This document shows, in pieces, positions 1 through 8,467 of a DNA stretch of 45,564 nucleotides. A program made the translations under genes and the position numbers. This DNA comes from Burkholderiaceae bacterium (lineage in GTDB: Bacteria > Pseudomonadota > Gammaproteobacteria > Burkholderiales > Burkholderiaceae): positions 1 to 45,564 of the forward strand of contig CANHPL010000017.1 of NCBI GenBank assembly GCA_947462685.1, written 5' to 3'. Position 1 is the first letter of the stretch; every line of letters begins with the position of its first letter. The notes beneath the pieces were generated by a model. That model made no database searches and was not told the origin of the DNA. It saw nothing but the letters and a program-made list of their open reading frames with translations.

Positions 1-669
1 AGTAATGCAGCTTCTGGAATTAACTTAAGTAATAGTAATCCGCTGGGTGGGGTATTTGGCGGGTGGAATCATCAAGCTGATCAGTTAGGTTACTCGGTAA
101 GAGTAGCCGCTGGATATGGCGACCGTGATTTATCATTGACCCGTCAAGTGATTGGTACGAGTGAAGCTGGTTCTGGTTCTACAAGACTTAATAGCCAAGC
201 GGCATCGATTACTGGAAGTTATTCACTACCCGTTCATAGCCAATGGATTGCAAGTCCTTATGTTGGCGTTCGTTATACGAAAGTTAGCTCAAGTGCCTAC
301 AGTGAACAAGCAACTATTACAGTTACTTCGCCACTGACATTTGATAGTCTTGTTCAAGAAACAACTACAGCTTTGGCTGGTGTCAGAGTAAACGGTAAAG
401 TGAATTCCAACATTGGAGTATTTGCTGGAGCTGGAGTTGAACAAGACCTTAATAACCATGGTGATAATTATTCAGCAACAGGGATTACTGGACTAACAGC
501 CATCAACTTTAATCCTAATCTTCAGAAGACAAGACCTGTAGCTAACCTTGGCGCTTCTTATCAGATTGATAAAACTCAACAGATCAGCTTCAATATGACC
601 TATCGTCAAGAAGTATTCCAATCTACCAATACCTTGACGAGTCTATTGACTTATACAGCTGGTTTATAA
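1..669 (+). CDS. Autotransporter-type outer membrane beta-barrel domain (5'-truncated)
   Basis: The reading frame is open from the first base of the window, so the gene begins upstream and only its last 222 codons are present. The visible part is rich in Gly, Ser, Thr, Asn and aromatic residues in alternating polar/apolar strands, for example the stretches around GYSVRVAAGYGD, SPYVGVRYTKV, ALAGVRVNGK and ISFNMTYRQE. This is the pattern of the C-terminal autotransporter barrel (type V secretion), which inserts in the outer membrane and exports an N-terminal passenger. The passenger is outside the window, so function is unknown. The protein ends TYTAGL rather than in the aromatic residue typical of outer membrane barrels, a small oddity. 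A candidate terminator follows. Another outer membrane barrel family is possible, but a barrel is fairly sure. Confidence 0.75.
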   Translation, partial: SNAASGINLSNSNPLGGVFGGWNHQADQLGYSVRVAAGYGDRDLSLTRQVIGTSEAGSGSTRLNSQAASITGSYSLPVHSQWIASPYVGVRYTKVSSSAYSEQATITVTSPLTFDSLVQETTTALAGVRVNGKVNSNIGVFAGAGVEQDLNNHGDNYSATGITGLTAINFNPNLQKTRPVANLGASYQIDKTQQISFNMTYRQEVFQSTNTLTSLLTYTAGL

Positions 670-695
670 ACATAAAACCCTTCAAATTTACCTTC

Positions 696-748
696 ACCAA
701 AGATGCCCATTAGTAGAATAATAGTTACATCTTTGGTTGTTCTTTATT
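696..748 (+). terminator. Candidate intrinsic terminator after the barrel gene
   Basis: A perfect 10-bp inverted repeat (ACCAAAGATG at 696-705, CATCTTTGGT at 728-737) encloses a 22-nt loop and is followed by a T-rich tract with one C and one A. It lies 27 bases after the stop codon. The long loop and interrupted T-tract make it weaker than the textbook form. Confidence 0.5.
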
Positions 749-1077
749 TAACAGATTATTCCCTCGGAAACGTATTTATAGTCACTATTGAAGATCTAGG
801 CATTTAGAAGGCTCCCTGTATATTCCCAAGTCTAAGTATGGAAACTTTTGACAGTAGGTGTCTGCAGCACAAAGCTTCCACCACAGATCTCTAAGAAACA
901 AACAATACTCTTCCTTTTGACACCCTTAATGCATCATTTTTTGAGCCGAGTAATCTTACTGCTACTAATTTTTGAAGATTGAACTCAAACAAACATTTTA
1001 ATAAATAATTCTCGAACAAGATTGATGAATTCGCAAGAAAGCACACATCAATTGATTTTCTAACATACAATCAGCTG
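749..1077. other. AT-rich intergenic region, nothing recognised
   Basis: About 330 bases separate the barrel gene terminator from the NRAMP-like gene. I see no credible open frame, tRNA or long inverted repeat. A TACAAT hexamer at 1066-1071 resembles a -10 box but has no fitting -35 and is too close to the start codon at 1078 to give a normal leader. There is no clear ribosome binding site before 1078. Confidence 0.4.
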
Positions 1078-2367
1078 ATGAACCTGCGATCCCTTTTTGG
1101 GAAAATCAAGAATCACCCATTAGCGAAAGTTGGACCTGGATGGGTCACAGGTGTGGCGGACGACGACCCTAGTGGGATTGTTACCTACTCACAGGCGGGC
1201 GCACAATTTGGTTTGAATATGTTGTGGACAATGCCTCTGACATATCCGCTGATGGCATCGATACAACTGCTTTGTGCACAAATTGGACGAGTGACTGGAC
1301 GAGGTTTGGCGGCAAACTTAAAGAATAGTTTTTCACCAAAAGTAGTCTTTCCATTGGTTTTTCTGCTGTTAATTGCCAACGTGCTGAATATAGCGGCTGA
1401 CATTGCCGCGATGGGTGAAGTGGCGCAATTGGTCACAGGCATCAACTGGCACATCATGACTATTATTTTTGCTTTGGTAACACTTATCTTGCAAATATTT
1501 GTGCCCTACCACAGGTATGTTTTTTTTCTTAAATGGTTAACCCTGTCATTACTGGCCTATGCAGCAGTTCTTTTTACAGTCCATGTTCCGTGGGGGATGG
1601 TCTTCACAACTACATTGATGCCGAGTTTACAGTTCAATGCCCAAACTGCTGCAATGGTAGTGGGTATTTTTGGAACAACGATTAGCCCTTATTTGTTCTT
1701 TTGGCAGGCTTCACAGGAGGTAGAGGATATGAATCTAACATCAGGTAAAGCTCTAGTGAATGAAACTCTGGCAAATGGAAAATCAGAGATGCGCAGAATC
1801 CAATGGGACACGTGGAGTGGGATGTTCTATTCCAACTTGGCGGCATTTTTTATTATTTTGGCCACCAGTGTCACTTTACATGAGAGTGGTCTGACAGATA
1901 TTACGACTGCCGCGCAAGCGGCCGAAGCATTAAAGCCATTGGCTGGAGAATTTGCATACATATTATTTGCCATAGGAATATTAGCGGTTGGTTTAATTGC
2001 ACTGCCTGTCCTTGCAGGATCTGCTGCCTATGCATTATCTGAACTATTTGGCTGGCGATCTAGTTTAGAAGATTCTGTTACGGAAGATAAAAAGTTTTAT
2101 TTGATTATTACGGTCAGCGTTTTACTCGCTTTATTGATTCAGTACTTACCCATTAATCCCATGAAAGCATTATTTTGGAGTGCTGTGATTAATGGGGTTG
2201 TAGCTGTTCCTTTGATGGTTTCGATTCTTATACTGGTGACCAAAAAAACCGTCATGGGATCTTTTACTGCCTCTACAACACAACTCATATTGGGGTGGTT
2301 TGCGACTATCTTTATGGCAGTGTCTGCTATATTTATGATGATTGCTTACTTGATGCATTTAATATAG
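1078..2367 (+). CDS. NRAMP-family divalent metal transporter (variant motifs)
   Basis: This 429-residue protein has about eleven hydrophobic segments and should sit in the inner membrane. Residues 28-33 read DDDPSG, the NRAMP transmembrane-1 motif (DPGN in classical MntH). Near residues 200-208 the transmembrane-6 segment reads TTISPYLFF where MntH has the metal-ligating MPHN. The family moves divalent metals (Mn, Fe, or Mg in NRAMP-related clades) into the cytoplasm with the proton gradient or by facilitated flux. The lost Met ligand argues against simple Mn/Fe selectivity, so I do not call it mntH. The first ATG is used although no good ribosome site precedes it. Its 3' end overlaps the convergent nnrD gene by 35 bases. 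Confidence 0.8.
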   Translation: MNLRSLFGKIKNHPLAKVGPGWVTGVADDDPSGIVTYSQAGAQFGLNMLWTMPLTYPLMASIQLLCAQIGRVTGRGLAANLKNSFSPKVVFPLVFLLLIANVLNIAADIAAMGEVAQLVTGINWHIMTIIFALVTLILQIFVPYHRYVFFLKWLTLSLLAYAAVLFTVHVPWGMVFTTTLMPSLQFNAQTAAMVVGIFGTTISPYLFFWQASQEVEDMNLTSGKALVNETLANGKSEMRRIQWDTWSGMFYSNLAAFFIILATSVTLHESGLTDITTAAQAAEALKPLAGEFAYILFAIGILAVGLIALPVLAGSAAYALSELFGWRSSLEDSVTEDKKFYLIITVSVLLALLIQYLPINPMKALFWSAVINGVVAVPLMVSILILVTKKTVMGSFTASTTQLILGWFATIFMAVSAIFMMIAYLMHLI

Positions 2368-3205
2368 ATCGCATTTCTTTAGCTAATTCAGAAGGCGTCA
2401 TACCTATAGGTCCAACACCTTTATCCACGAGTAAATCTCCGGCGTGGGCGTGAACTTCAACCGCTAGACAAGTAGCTTGCCAAGGATTGAGGTTATGATG
2501 CAGACCTTGAGCAATCAACGACCCTAAAGCACCGCTTAAGACATCACCCATTCCCGCACAGGCCATGCCTGAGTTGCCAGAGGTACAGGTTAATACATCT
2601 TCTGATGGCATCCCAACAAGCGAATGATGACCTTTTAACACAACGATTGCCTGATATTGACTAATCAATTGCTTGATTGCACGCATTCTGTCACTTTGTA
2701 CCATGGATGAACTACAGTTGAGAAGACGACCGGCCTCACCTGGGTGCGGAGTCAAAATGACACTGTGTGCTCTATTGCAGATGCGTTCATTTAATTCAGG
2801 GTATTGTGAGACTAAATGAAGTCCATCAGCATCAATCACGAGAGGCGCAGGATATTCGAGAGCCGCCAAAAGCCATGTATAAGAGGATTCATTTTGTCCA
2901 AGACCGGGACCTATCACCATGACATCAGGGTTTATTTCCTCAAGAATATCAGCAGGTAATCGTTGCCTAGTTTGATAGATCATCAATTCAGGGTGGGGCT
3001 CAATCAAGCTTGGGAAATTAGCATCCAAAGGAATTAATTTAACCCAACCTGAACCCGTATATAAAGCGCCAAGACCTGCTAGAACAATCGACCCAGACAT
3101 CGTACTGGCGCCACCGATAATCACCAATTTACCCGAGGTGCCTTTATGATCGGAAACATCTCGTTGTAGATTGTTAATGAGGTGGAGTGAGTCTAGCTTT
3201 TGCAT
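2333..3205 (-). CDS. nnrD: ADP/ATP-dependent (S)-NAD(P)H-hydrate dehydratase
   Basis: This 290-residue ribokinase-fold enzyme repairs hydrated NADH and NADPH in the cytoplasm at the expense of a nucleotide. Visible motifs, in order, are the N-terminal GTSGKLVIIGGA nucleotide-fold strand, GPGLG, VIDADGL, LTPHPGEAGRLL, VLKGHHSLV and the C-terminal NSGMACAGMGDVLSG anion hole with catalytic Asp. Only the dehydratase (YjeF C-terminal) domain is present; the epimerase NnrE, fused in many bacteria, must be encoded elsewhere. The gene follows the YceI-like gene on the same strand with 7 bases between, so they probably share a transcript. The 3' end overlaps the convergent NRAMP-like gene. Confidence 0.9.
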   Translation of the reverse strand: MQKLDSLHLINNLQRDVSDHKGTSGKLVIIGGASTMSGSIVLAGLGALYTGSGWVKLIPLDANFPSLIEPHPELMIYQTRQRLPADILEEINPDVMVIGPGLGQNESSYTWLLAALEYPAPLVIDADGLHLVSQYPELNERICNRAHSVILTPHPGEAGRLLNCSSSMVQSDRMRAIKQLISQYQAIVVLKGHHSLVGMPSEDVLTCTSGNSGMACAGMGDVLSGALGSLIAQGLHHNLNPWQATCLAVEVHAHAGDLLVDKGVGPIGMTPSELAKEMRSILNASSKQSS

Positions 3206-3212
3206 AGGTTAT

Positions 3213-3785
3213 TTATTTTTCTTGAGTTGCTTCTATGACGATATGGATGGTTACCGCGTCACCGACTAAAGGCGTGTATTTTCCTAAATTAAAGTCAGAT
3301 CGATTGATTTGAGCAACTGCGTTTGCGCCACAAGTGTATTGAAAGGTTAAAAAATTACGTCCACAAGAAAACTGATTGACTTTGACTTCGACTGGTTTAG
3401 AAATACCTTTGATTGTTAAGACCCCAGGTATGGAAGAGATTACATCTTGATTGAAAACGATATGATCTGCTGTAAAGCTGGCAGTTGGAAACTTGCGGGA
3501 AGCAAATAAATCATCCTCTTGAATACGGTCATTAAAAATAGAAGAGCCTGTGCTAATCGATGGGATATCAATGACCATATTCAGTTTTCCGGATTTAGTT
3601 TTAGGGTCGAGAGTAATCGTTCCAGAGACCTTATCAAACCGAATGGTTTGCGTCGAAAAACTTAAATGGTTATAACTTAAACTAACAAAGGTATGTTCAC
3701 CATCCGCTATGTAGATTTCAGAGGAATTCGCATGGGCGTTATAAAAATAAAGTAAGAACAGTACCAAAATAGATTTAGATTTCAT
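3213..3785 (-). CDS. YceI-family periplasmic polyisoprenoid-binding-like protein
   Basis: This 190-residue protein starts with Lys/Ser, then a hydrophobic stretch (residues 5-15) and a likely signal peptidase I site after NAHA (about residue 19), so it is exported. The mature part has YceI lipocalin-like features: an opening like YIADGEHTFVSLSYNHL, the FDKVSGTITLD strand, IFNDRIQEDDLF, KFPTASFTAD and the GVLTIKGISKPVEVKV segment. Family members bind isoprenoid lipids such as ubiquinone precursors; the physiological role is poorly defined. Two Cys residues (in the SCGRN and YTCGAN segments) could form a disulphide. It is first in a probable two-gene operon with nnrD and is divergent from the GMC oxidoreductase across 123 bases. 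Confidence 0.85.
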   Translation of the reverse strand: MKSKSILVLFLLYFYNAHANSSEIYIADGEHTFVSLSYNHLSFSTQTIRFDKVSGTITLDPKTKSGKLNMVIDIPSISTGSSIFNDRIQEDDLFASRKFPTASFTADHIVFNQDVISSIPGVLTIKGISKPVEVKVNQFSCGRNFLTFQYTCGANAVAQINRSDFNLGKYTPLVGDAVTIHIVIEATQEK

Positions 3786-3908
3786 CGACTTTACTTTCCC
3801 TTAAAAACTGATTCTATACCCTTTATCGATAGAATACTTAAATCATGCAGTTATCGAATTACCCATTAAAATATAGGTATATTTATATAAAAACTAAAGA
3901 GATAACTT

Positions 3909-5576
3909 ATGTTCAATTACATTATTGTTGGTGCGGGTGTTGCAGGATGCGTGTTAGCATCAAGATTAACCGAGCGTGAGGATGTTCAAGTTCTTTTGGT
4001 TGAAGCTGGAAAAGATATTCCGACTGGAGCGGAGCCAACTGATATTTTAGATAATTACCCAACCTCTTATTACAACAAGTCCTATATGTGGGGTGGTTTA
4101 AGAGCGGCATGGAAAAAAACGCAAGATGGCTATACTAATTTCCCCCAAGGGAAAATCATGGGTGGCGGTGGCTCCTTGATGGGCATGGTTTCTTTACGAG
4201 GTACTCCGGCTGATTATGCTGAGTGGGTAAGCGCTGGAGCAACGGGTTGGTCTTGGGAAGACGTTTTGCCATTCTATCGAAAATTAGAAAATGATTGGGA
4301 CTTTGATAATGAGTTACATGGTCAGGATGGGCCGATTCCGATTCGTAGGTTACCAAAAGCAAAATGGCAACCACTGACCCGGGTGATTGAAGCCTATGCT
4401 CAAAAAAATGGTTTTGATTATATTGCAGATATGAATGCCGATTTTCGTGATGGAGTAGGTGCTGTTCCGATGTGTAGTACAGAATCTCGAAGAGCATCAA
4501 CCGCCCTTTGTTATTTGACTGCGCAAGTCCGTGCACGAAAAAATTTAAAGATTATGGCAGAGTCACCAGTAAAAAAAATATTGTTTAAAGATAAGAAAGC
4601 GATTGGTATTGAGTTGTTTCGATCAGAACCAACAGCATCTTATTTTGCCAGTGAAGTGATTATTTCTGCGGGAGGAATATTTAGCCCTGCATTACTGATG
4701 CGATCTGGTATTGGCGAACAAAAGCGCCTAGAAGAATTAGGTATTAAAGTTGTCGCTGATCGTCCTGGAGTAGGTAAAAATTTACAAAATCACTCTACTT
4801 TATTTATTGGATTTCATCTCAAGAAAAAATCACGGCAGTCCGCCGATTTAAGAACCCATCCTAGCCTGAGTTTTCGTTACTCTTCAAAACTGCCGGATTG
4901 CCCTCCAGCAGATTTATATATTAATGTATTGAGTAAGACATCATGGAACGCTATGGGTGAACAAATAGGAAACTTAGCGCCAAGTATTTTGCGACCGAAA
5001 TCTCATGGAACGGTTGACTTAAAAAAAGGTGATATCGATGGTTACCCTGAGATAGAATTCAATTTCTTAGATCATCCCCAAGACCTTGAAAGATTAAAGA
5101 TTGCTTTTAAACAGGCCGTACATATTCTGTTGGATCCTGATGTCAAAGCTTGCATGGGAACGCCATTCCCCGTTCGTTTTACTGATCGATTAAGACTATT
5201 GAATGAATTCACTCCAAAAAATAAGTTCAGAGCAGATCTCTTAGCAACTATATTAAATATATTCCCTTGGATCAGTGATTTTGTATTAAGTTCGTTAACT
5301 GGCGATAGGGTTAATTTAGTCGAATTGATTCAAGACGAAAAGGCCTTAGAGAAGCATATTCGAAGTAATATTGCAGGCTTATTCCACCCTGTGGGCACTT
5401 GTAGAATGGGTTTTGTAGAAGATCCTCAGGCCGTTGTAGATTCTTTTGGAAAAGTTTACGGCGTGGAGCAATTACGCGTTGTTGATGCTTCCATCATGCC
5501 GACGCTCATGGCAGGTAATACCAACATTCCAACCATCATGGTGGCAGAGAAAATTGTCGCCACCATGATGACCTAA
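3909..5576 (+). CDS. GMC-family FAD-dependent oxidoreductase (choline-dehydrogenase-like)
   Basis: This 555-residue flavoprotein has an N-terminal dinucleotide-binding motif (IIVGAGVAGCVLASRL, residues 5-20) followed by the family VEAG. The GMC signature region is GKIMGGGGSLMG near residue 80. The second signature is SAGGIFSPALLMRSGIG. C-terminal catalytic residues are His493 in FHPVGTCRMG and Asn539 in GNTNIPT. GMC enzymes oxidise alcohols or polyols to carbonyls; which alcohol cannot be read from the sequence. There is no signal peptide. A purine-rich AAAGAGAT before the ATG serves as ribosome site. The stop lies one base from the stop of the convergent Bug gene, with no terminator between. 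Confidence 0.85.
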   Translation: MFNYIIVGAGVAGCVLASRLTEREDVQVLLVEAGKDIPTGAEPTDILDNYPTSYYNKSYMWGGLRAAWKKTQDGYTNFPQGKIMGGGGSLMGMVSLRGTPADYAEWVSAGATGWSWEDVLPFYRKLENDWDFDNELHGQDGPIPIRRLPKAKWQPLTRVIEAYAQKNGFDYIADMNADFRDGVGAVPMCSTESRRASTALCYLTAQVRARKNLKIMAESPVKKILFKDKKAIGIELFRSEPTASYFASEVIISAGGIFSPALLMRSGIGEQKRLEELGIKVVADRPGVGKNLQNHSTLFIGFHLKKKSRQSADLRTHPSLSFRYSSKLPDCPPADLYINVLSKTSWNAMGEQIGNLAPSILRPKSHGTVDLKKGDIDGYPEIEFNFLDHPQDLERLKIAFKQAVHILLDPDVKACMGTPFPVRFTDRLRLLNEFTPKNKFRADLLATILNIFPWISDFVLSSLTGDRVNLVELIQDEKALEKHIRSNIAGLFHPVGTCRMGFVEDPQAVVDSFGKVYGVEQLRVVDASIMPTLMAGNTNIPTIMVAEKIVATMMT

Positions 5577-5577
5577 T

Positions 5578-6579
5578 TTAGTTGGATTCTTTTAATAAGC
5601 CGGCTTTTGCCATAATTTCTTTGACAGCAATTTGACGACCACTTAATTTTGGAATGACTTTATCAGGTGCGAGATATTCCCAAGCAGCGTCACGCTCTTG
5701 CACAAATTTAATAAATTCTGGATCACGAGCTGCTTGTTCAATTGCTTTGCTTAATTTCTCTACAATATCTTTAGGTAATCCTGGAGGTCCAATCACGATA
5801 TTAGTAGATTCCCAACTGACTGGATATCCCAATTCTTTTACTGTCGGGTATTTATCGTAGGGAGGAGGGGATCTATTCTCAGATAGCGATGCTAAAAATT
5901 TAACCTGACCACCATCCAATAAAGCTTTTGCGGATGCAAGTCCAGCAACTCCGAGTTCAGCATGACCACCACCTACCATTAAAGTAACTGCTCCGCCCGC
6001 ACCTGTTACAGGAATACTTGCCATATTGAGGTTCGTACCGGTTAAGAAGGTTTGTGCAGCCACCCACCAACTTTGACCAACACCCGCTGTTGAAAGATTG
6101 AGTTTGCCTGGATTTGCTTTCGCATAAGCAATCGCTTCTTGAATCGTGTTGAATTTAATATCACTTTTAGTAGAAGCAATAACAATGGGAAAGAATGTGG
6201 CATAGCCACCCATGTGTGTGAAATTATTGTAATCTAGTGGCGATACACCTTGTAGCTTATTTGTGATGATCGTGGCTGACGCCCAACCAATCGTATAACC
6301 ATCTGGTTTGGCTTGATGAATTTCTCGATAGCCGATGGAGCTACCCGCACCAGGACGATTAATGATGGTGATGGGTTGGCCAATGATACGAGATACTCTT
6401 TCCATTAAGGGGCGAGCTAGAACATCCCCGTCCGAACCCGCTTCAACGGCCATAATAAAATTGATGGGGCGAGCGGGGTATTTTTCTTGAGCAAAAGCGA
6501 AGCTTGAGAAGAAAAAAATAAAACAAAGTACTTTTCTTAGAAAAGGTCTTACCAGTTGTTGCATATTGTCTGCGTGCAT
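5578..6579 (-). CDS. Bug/TctC-family periplasmic solute-binding protein
   Basis: This 333-residue protein has an N-terminal signal peptide (basic residues, then LCFIFFFSSFAFA, cleavage near residue 30) and the tripartite-tricarboxylate-receptor fold: YPARPINFIMAVEAGSDGDVLAR, INRPGAGSSIG, AKPDGYTIG, and the later GGHAELGVAG and FLASLSENR segments. Bug proteins bind carboxylates or other small organic acids and hand them to a TctA/TctB permease, which is absent here. GGAGAC seven bases before the first ATG supports this start over the internal ATG at codon 6. The canonical (F/V)PPGGG-type ligand loop is altered (VEAGSDGD), hinting at a different ligand. It lies 15 bases downstream of the IclR gene and is probably co-transcribed with it. 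Confidence 0.85.
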   Translation of the reverse strand: MHADNMQQLVRPFLRKVLCFIFFFSSFAFAQEKYPARPINFIMAVEAGSDGDVLARPLMERVSRIIGQPITIINRPGAGSSIGYREIHQAKPDGYTIGWASATIITNKLQGVSPLDYNNFTHMGGYATFFPIVIASTKSDIKFNTIQEAIAYAKANPGKLNLSTAGVGQSWWVAAQTFLTGTNLNMASIPVTGAGGAVTLMVGGGHAELGVAGLASAKALLDGGQVKFLASLSENRSPPPYDKYPTVKELGYPVSWESTNIVIGPPGLPKDIVEKLSKAIEQAARDPEFIKFVQERDAAWEYLAPDKVIPKLSGRQIAVKEIMAKAGLLKESN

Positions 6580-6594
6580 GTTGTCTCCATTTAA

Positions 6595-7350
6595 TTAATG
6601 ATTTAATTCATTTTCTATTTTAGCTTTACCTGTTTTTAACATTTTTCTACATACTTCGTCTAGTGTTTTATTAAATCTTACTTCCGGTATCACAACACTA
6701 AGGGCTCCTAAAGGATAGCCATTTTTGCAAATAGGTGTTGCTAAAGCGATGACGCCAACTGAATTTTCTCCATAAGAAATCGTGACGCTGTCTTGCGTAT
6801 CTGCGATTAATTTTCTTCTAAGGAGTTTTTCATTGGTAACAGTTTTGTCTGTCATCGACTGAAGTTTAGTTTTTTTAAAATAACTATCTTTTTCTTCTGG
6901 CGGTAACATTTGCAAAATAGCCTTACCTGCAGCCGCAGAGTAGAGAGGAAATTTGACATTGGGGAGCATGCGATAGCTTAGAGGGTAATTCGCTTCAAGA
7001 CCAAGTACTCGCTCAATATGATCGCCCTTAAATAAATAAAAAGCTGAAGCTTCTTTTGTTTTTTCAGTCAGCATCGCTAATTGAATATTCGCAATTTTTA
7101 AAATCGATTTGACATTGTTACCCTGTTGAATTAATTCAAAAAAAGCTGGGCCAAGATGATAGGTGTTTTCAACAGGATTTTTTTCTAAATAATTACGGTG
7201 GGCTAAGTTCTTAAGAAGGCTTGTTAAGCTACTTTTGGGGATATCTAAGGCACTTGCAATCTCGGAATGGGATGCGGCATTGCCTCTCCTGCAAAGAAGT
7301 TCCAAAACATCTAAAACACGATCTGCAGATTTAATCGAAGAATTTTTCAT
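6595..7350 (-). CDS. IclR-family transcriptional regulator
   Basis: This 251-residue protein has an N-terminal winged helix-turn-helix (about residues 8-70, helix-turn-helix near 27-49: SHSEIASALDIPKSSLTSLLKNL) and the IclR effector-binding domain. The latter shows PLYSAAAGKAILQMLPPEE, ISYGENSVGVIALATPI and YPLGALSVVIP. IclR proteins are dimeric repressors or activators of catabolic genes responding to the substrate or an intermediate. It is divergent from the nine-gene catabolic operon that starts at 7483 and upstream of a Bug gene on its own strand. A perfect palindrome in the divergent space is the likely operator. No ribosome site is evident before the start. Confidence 0.9.
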   Translation of the reverse strand: MKNSSIKSADRVLDVLELLCRRGNAASHSEIASALDIPKSSLTSLLKNLAHRNYLEKNPVENTYHLGPAFFELIQQGNNVKSILKIANIQLAMLTEKTKEASAFYLFKGDHIERVLGLEANYPLSYRMLPNVKFPLYSAAAGKAILQMLPPEEKDSYFKKTKLQSMTDKTVTNEKLLRRKLIADTQDSVTISYGENSVGVIALATPICKNGYPLGALSVVIPEVRFNKTLDEVCRKMLKTGKAKIENELNH

Positions 7351-7359
7351 TTAAAGAAA

Positions 7360-7388
7360 TTGACCAACAAGATATCAAGTGCTAGAAT
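7360..7388 (+). promoter_or_regulatory. Sigma70-type promoter of the catabolic operon
   Basis: TTGACC (7360-7365) and TAGAAT (7383-7388) are separated by 17 bases, close to the sigma70 consensus. Transcription would start near 7395, about 88 bases before the start codon of the first gene. The -35 box lies ten bases from the divergent IclR start codon. Confidence 0.6.
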
Positions 7389-7396
7389 ATAAACAA

Positions 7397-7412
7397 GTTC
7401 ATATATATGAAC
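7397..7412. promoter_or_regulatory. Perfect 16-bp palindrome, candidate IclR operator
   Basis: GTTCATATATATGAAC is a perfect palindrome immediately downstream of the predicted transcription start and inside the iclR/operon divergent region. IclR-type dimers bind short palindromes of about this size, often with GTTC/GAAC ends. Binding here would block the start of the operon, suggesting repression; this is inferred from position. Confidence 0.6.
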
Positions 7413-7482
7413 ACTATAGATGAAACAAATAAAATAATCAACTGACACTGAGATGAAGACAACATCCGGAGGAGACATAAAT

Positions 7483-8442
7483 ATGTTGAAAAAAGCAATG
7501 TTATCAATTGCCATGGTAGGTTTGACCTTGAGTCAAGCCTTTGGTGCTTATCCAGAGGCACCTATTTCTATGGTTGTGTCATTTGCGCCAGGAGGTGCGA
7601 CTGACATTACTGCAAGAATTCTGGCTGCAGCCATGAATAAAGGAGTAGGTCAGCAAATACTGGTTGAGAATCGCCCTGGAGGGGGAGGTGCCGTTGCTGC
7701 AAACTACGTTAAAGCTGCAAAGCCCAATGGTTATACTTTAATGTTAACTTCAAGTGTTTATGTGGTGACACCGAGTTTAAAAAAACCTTCACCTTATGAC
7801 CCGATCAAAGATTTCCTGCCTGTTTGTGAAATTGGGGATGCTCCCAACGTCATTATTGTGAAAGCTGATTCACCGATTAAAACAGTTGCAGATTTAGTTG
7901 CCATAGCAAGAAAAGATCCACAGTACGTGAGCTACGGAAGTCCTGGCGCAGGCACAACACCGCATTTAGCAGCTGAGGTATTGAAGATTCGGGAAAATAT
8001 CAATATGACCCATATCCCCTATAAAGGTGCTGGTCCTGCGATGACGGATTTATTAGGTGGGCAAATACAAGTGTTATTTGGTTCATTAGCATCCGTTATT
8101 GCGCAAATTCAAGGAGGGCAAGTTCGTGCCTTAGCGCAAACCGGCGAGAAGAAATGGCCAGAACTGCAACAAGTGCCAACACTCGCAGAACTTGGCATTA
8201 AGGATGCTGTTTCAAATACATTCCAAGCGATATTCGCGCCAGCAGGCACAACGCCTGAGATTATTTCATTCCTATCCAATCAGTGTGTTCAAGCACTTAA
8301 AGAGCCTGAGGTGATAGAAAAACTTAAACAAGCTGGACTGGCTACGACAGCACTCGATTCATCAGGCCTGCGTGCAAGAGTTGCTAAAGAGGTGCCTTAT
8401 TGGAAAGACGTGATTGATAAGGGTGGCATTAAAGGTGATTAA
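7483..8442 (+). CDS. Bug/TctC-family periplasmic solute-binding protein, first gene of catabolic operon
   Basis: This 319-residue protein begins MLKKAMLSIAMVGLTLSQAFGA, a standard signal peptide with cleavage after AFG-A. Bug-family landmarks are YPEAPISMVVSFAPGGATDITAR (classical ligand loop FAPGGATD), ENRPGGGG, AKPNGYTLML and PYKGAGPAMTDLLGGQIQVLFG. I place the start at 7483 because GGAGGAG lies 8 bases upstream; an in-frame ATG at 7453 has no such site. The protein should capture the acid catabolised by the downstream enzymes, but its membrane partners (TctA/TctB) are not in the window. It is only distantly similar to the Bug protein encoded at 5578-6579. Confidence 0.88.
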   Translation: MLKKAMLSIAMVGLTLSQAFGAYPEAPISMVVSFAPGGATDITARILAAAMNKGVGQQILVENRPGGGGAVAANYVKAAKPNGYTLMLTSSVYVVTPSLKKPSPYDPIKDFLPVCEIGDAPNVIIVKADSPIKTVADLVAIARKDPQYVSYGSPGAGTTPHLAAEVLKIRENINMTHIPYKGAGPAMTDLLGGQIQVLFGSLASVIAQIQGGQVRALAQTGEKKWPELQQVPTLAELGIKDAVSNTFQAIFAPAGTTPEIISFLSNQCVQALKEPEVIEKLKQAGLATTALDSSGLRARVAKEVPYWKDVIDKGGIKGD

Positions 8443-8467
8443 ATTTAAAAAAATATAAGGAGATATC

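Noticed and set aside
1185..1457. Minus-strand 90-codon open frame inside the NRAMP-like gene
   Set aside because: It lies wholly within a well-supported membrane transporter gene on the other strand and shows no family motif or ribosome site.
4156..4536. Minus-strand 126-codon open frame inside the GMC oxidoreductase gene
   Set aside because: His/Leu/Gln-rich translation without motifs, fully inside a gene with clear FAD-binding signatures.
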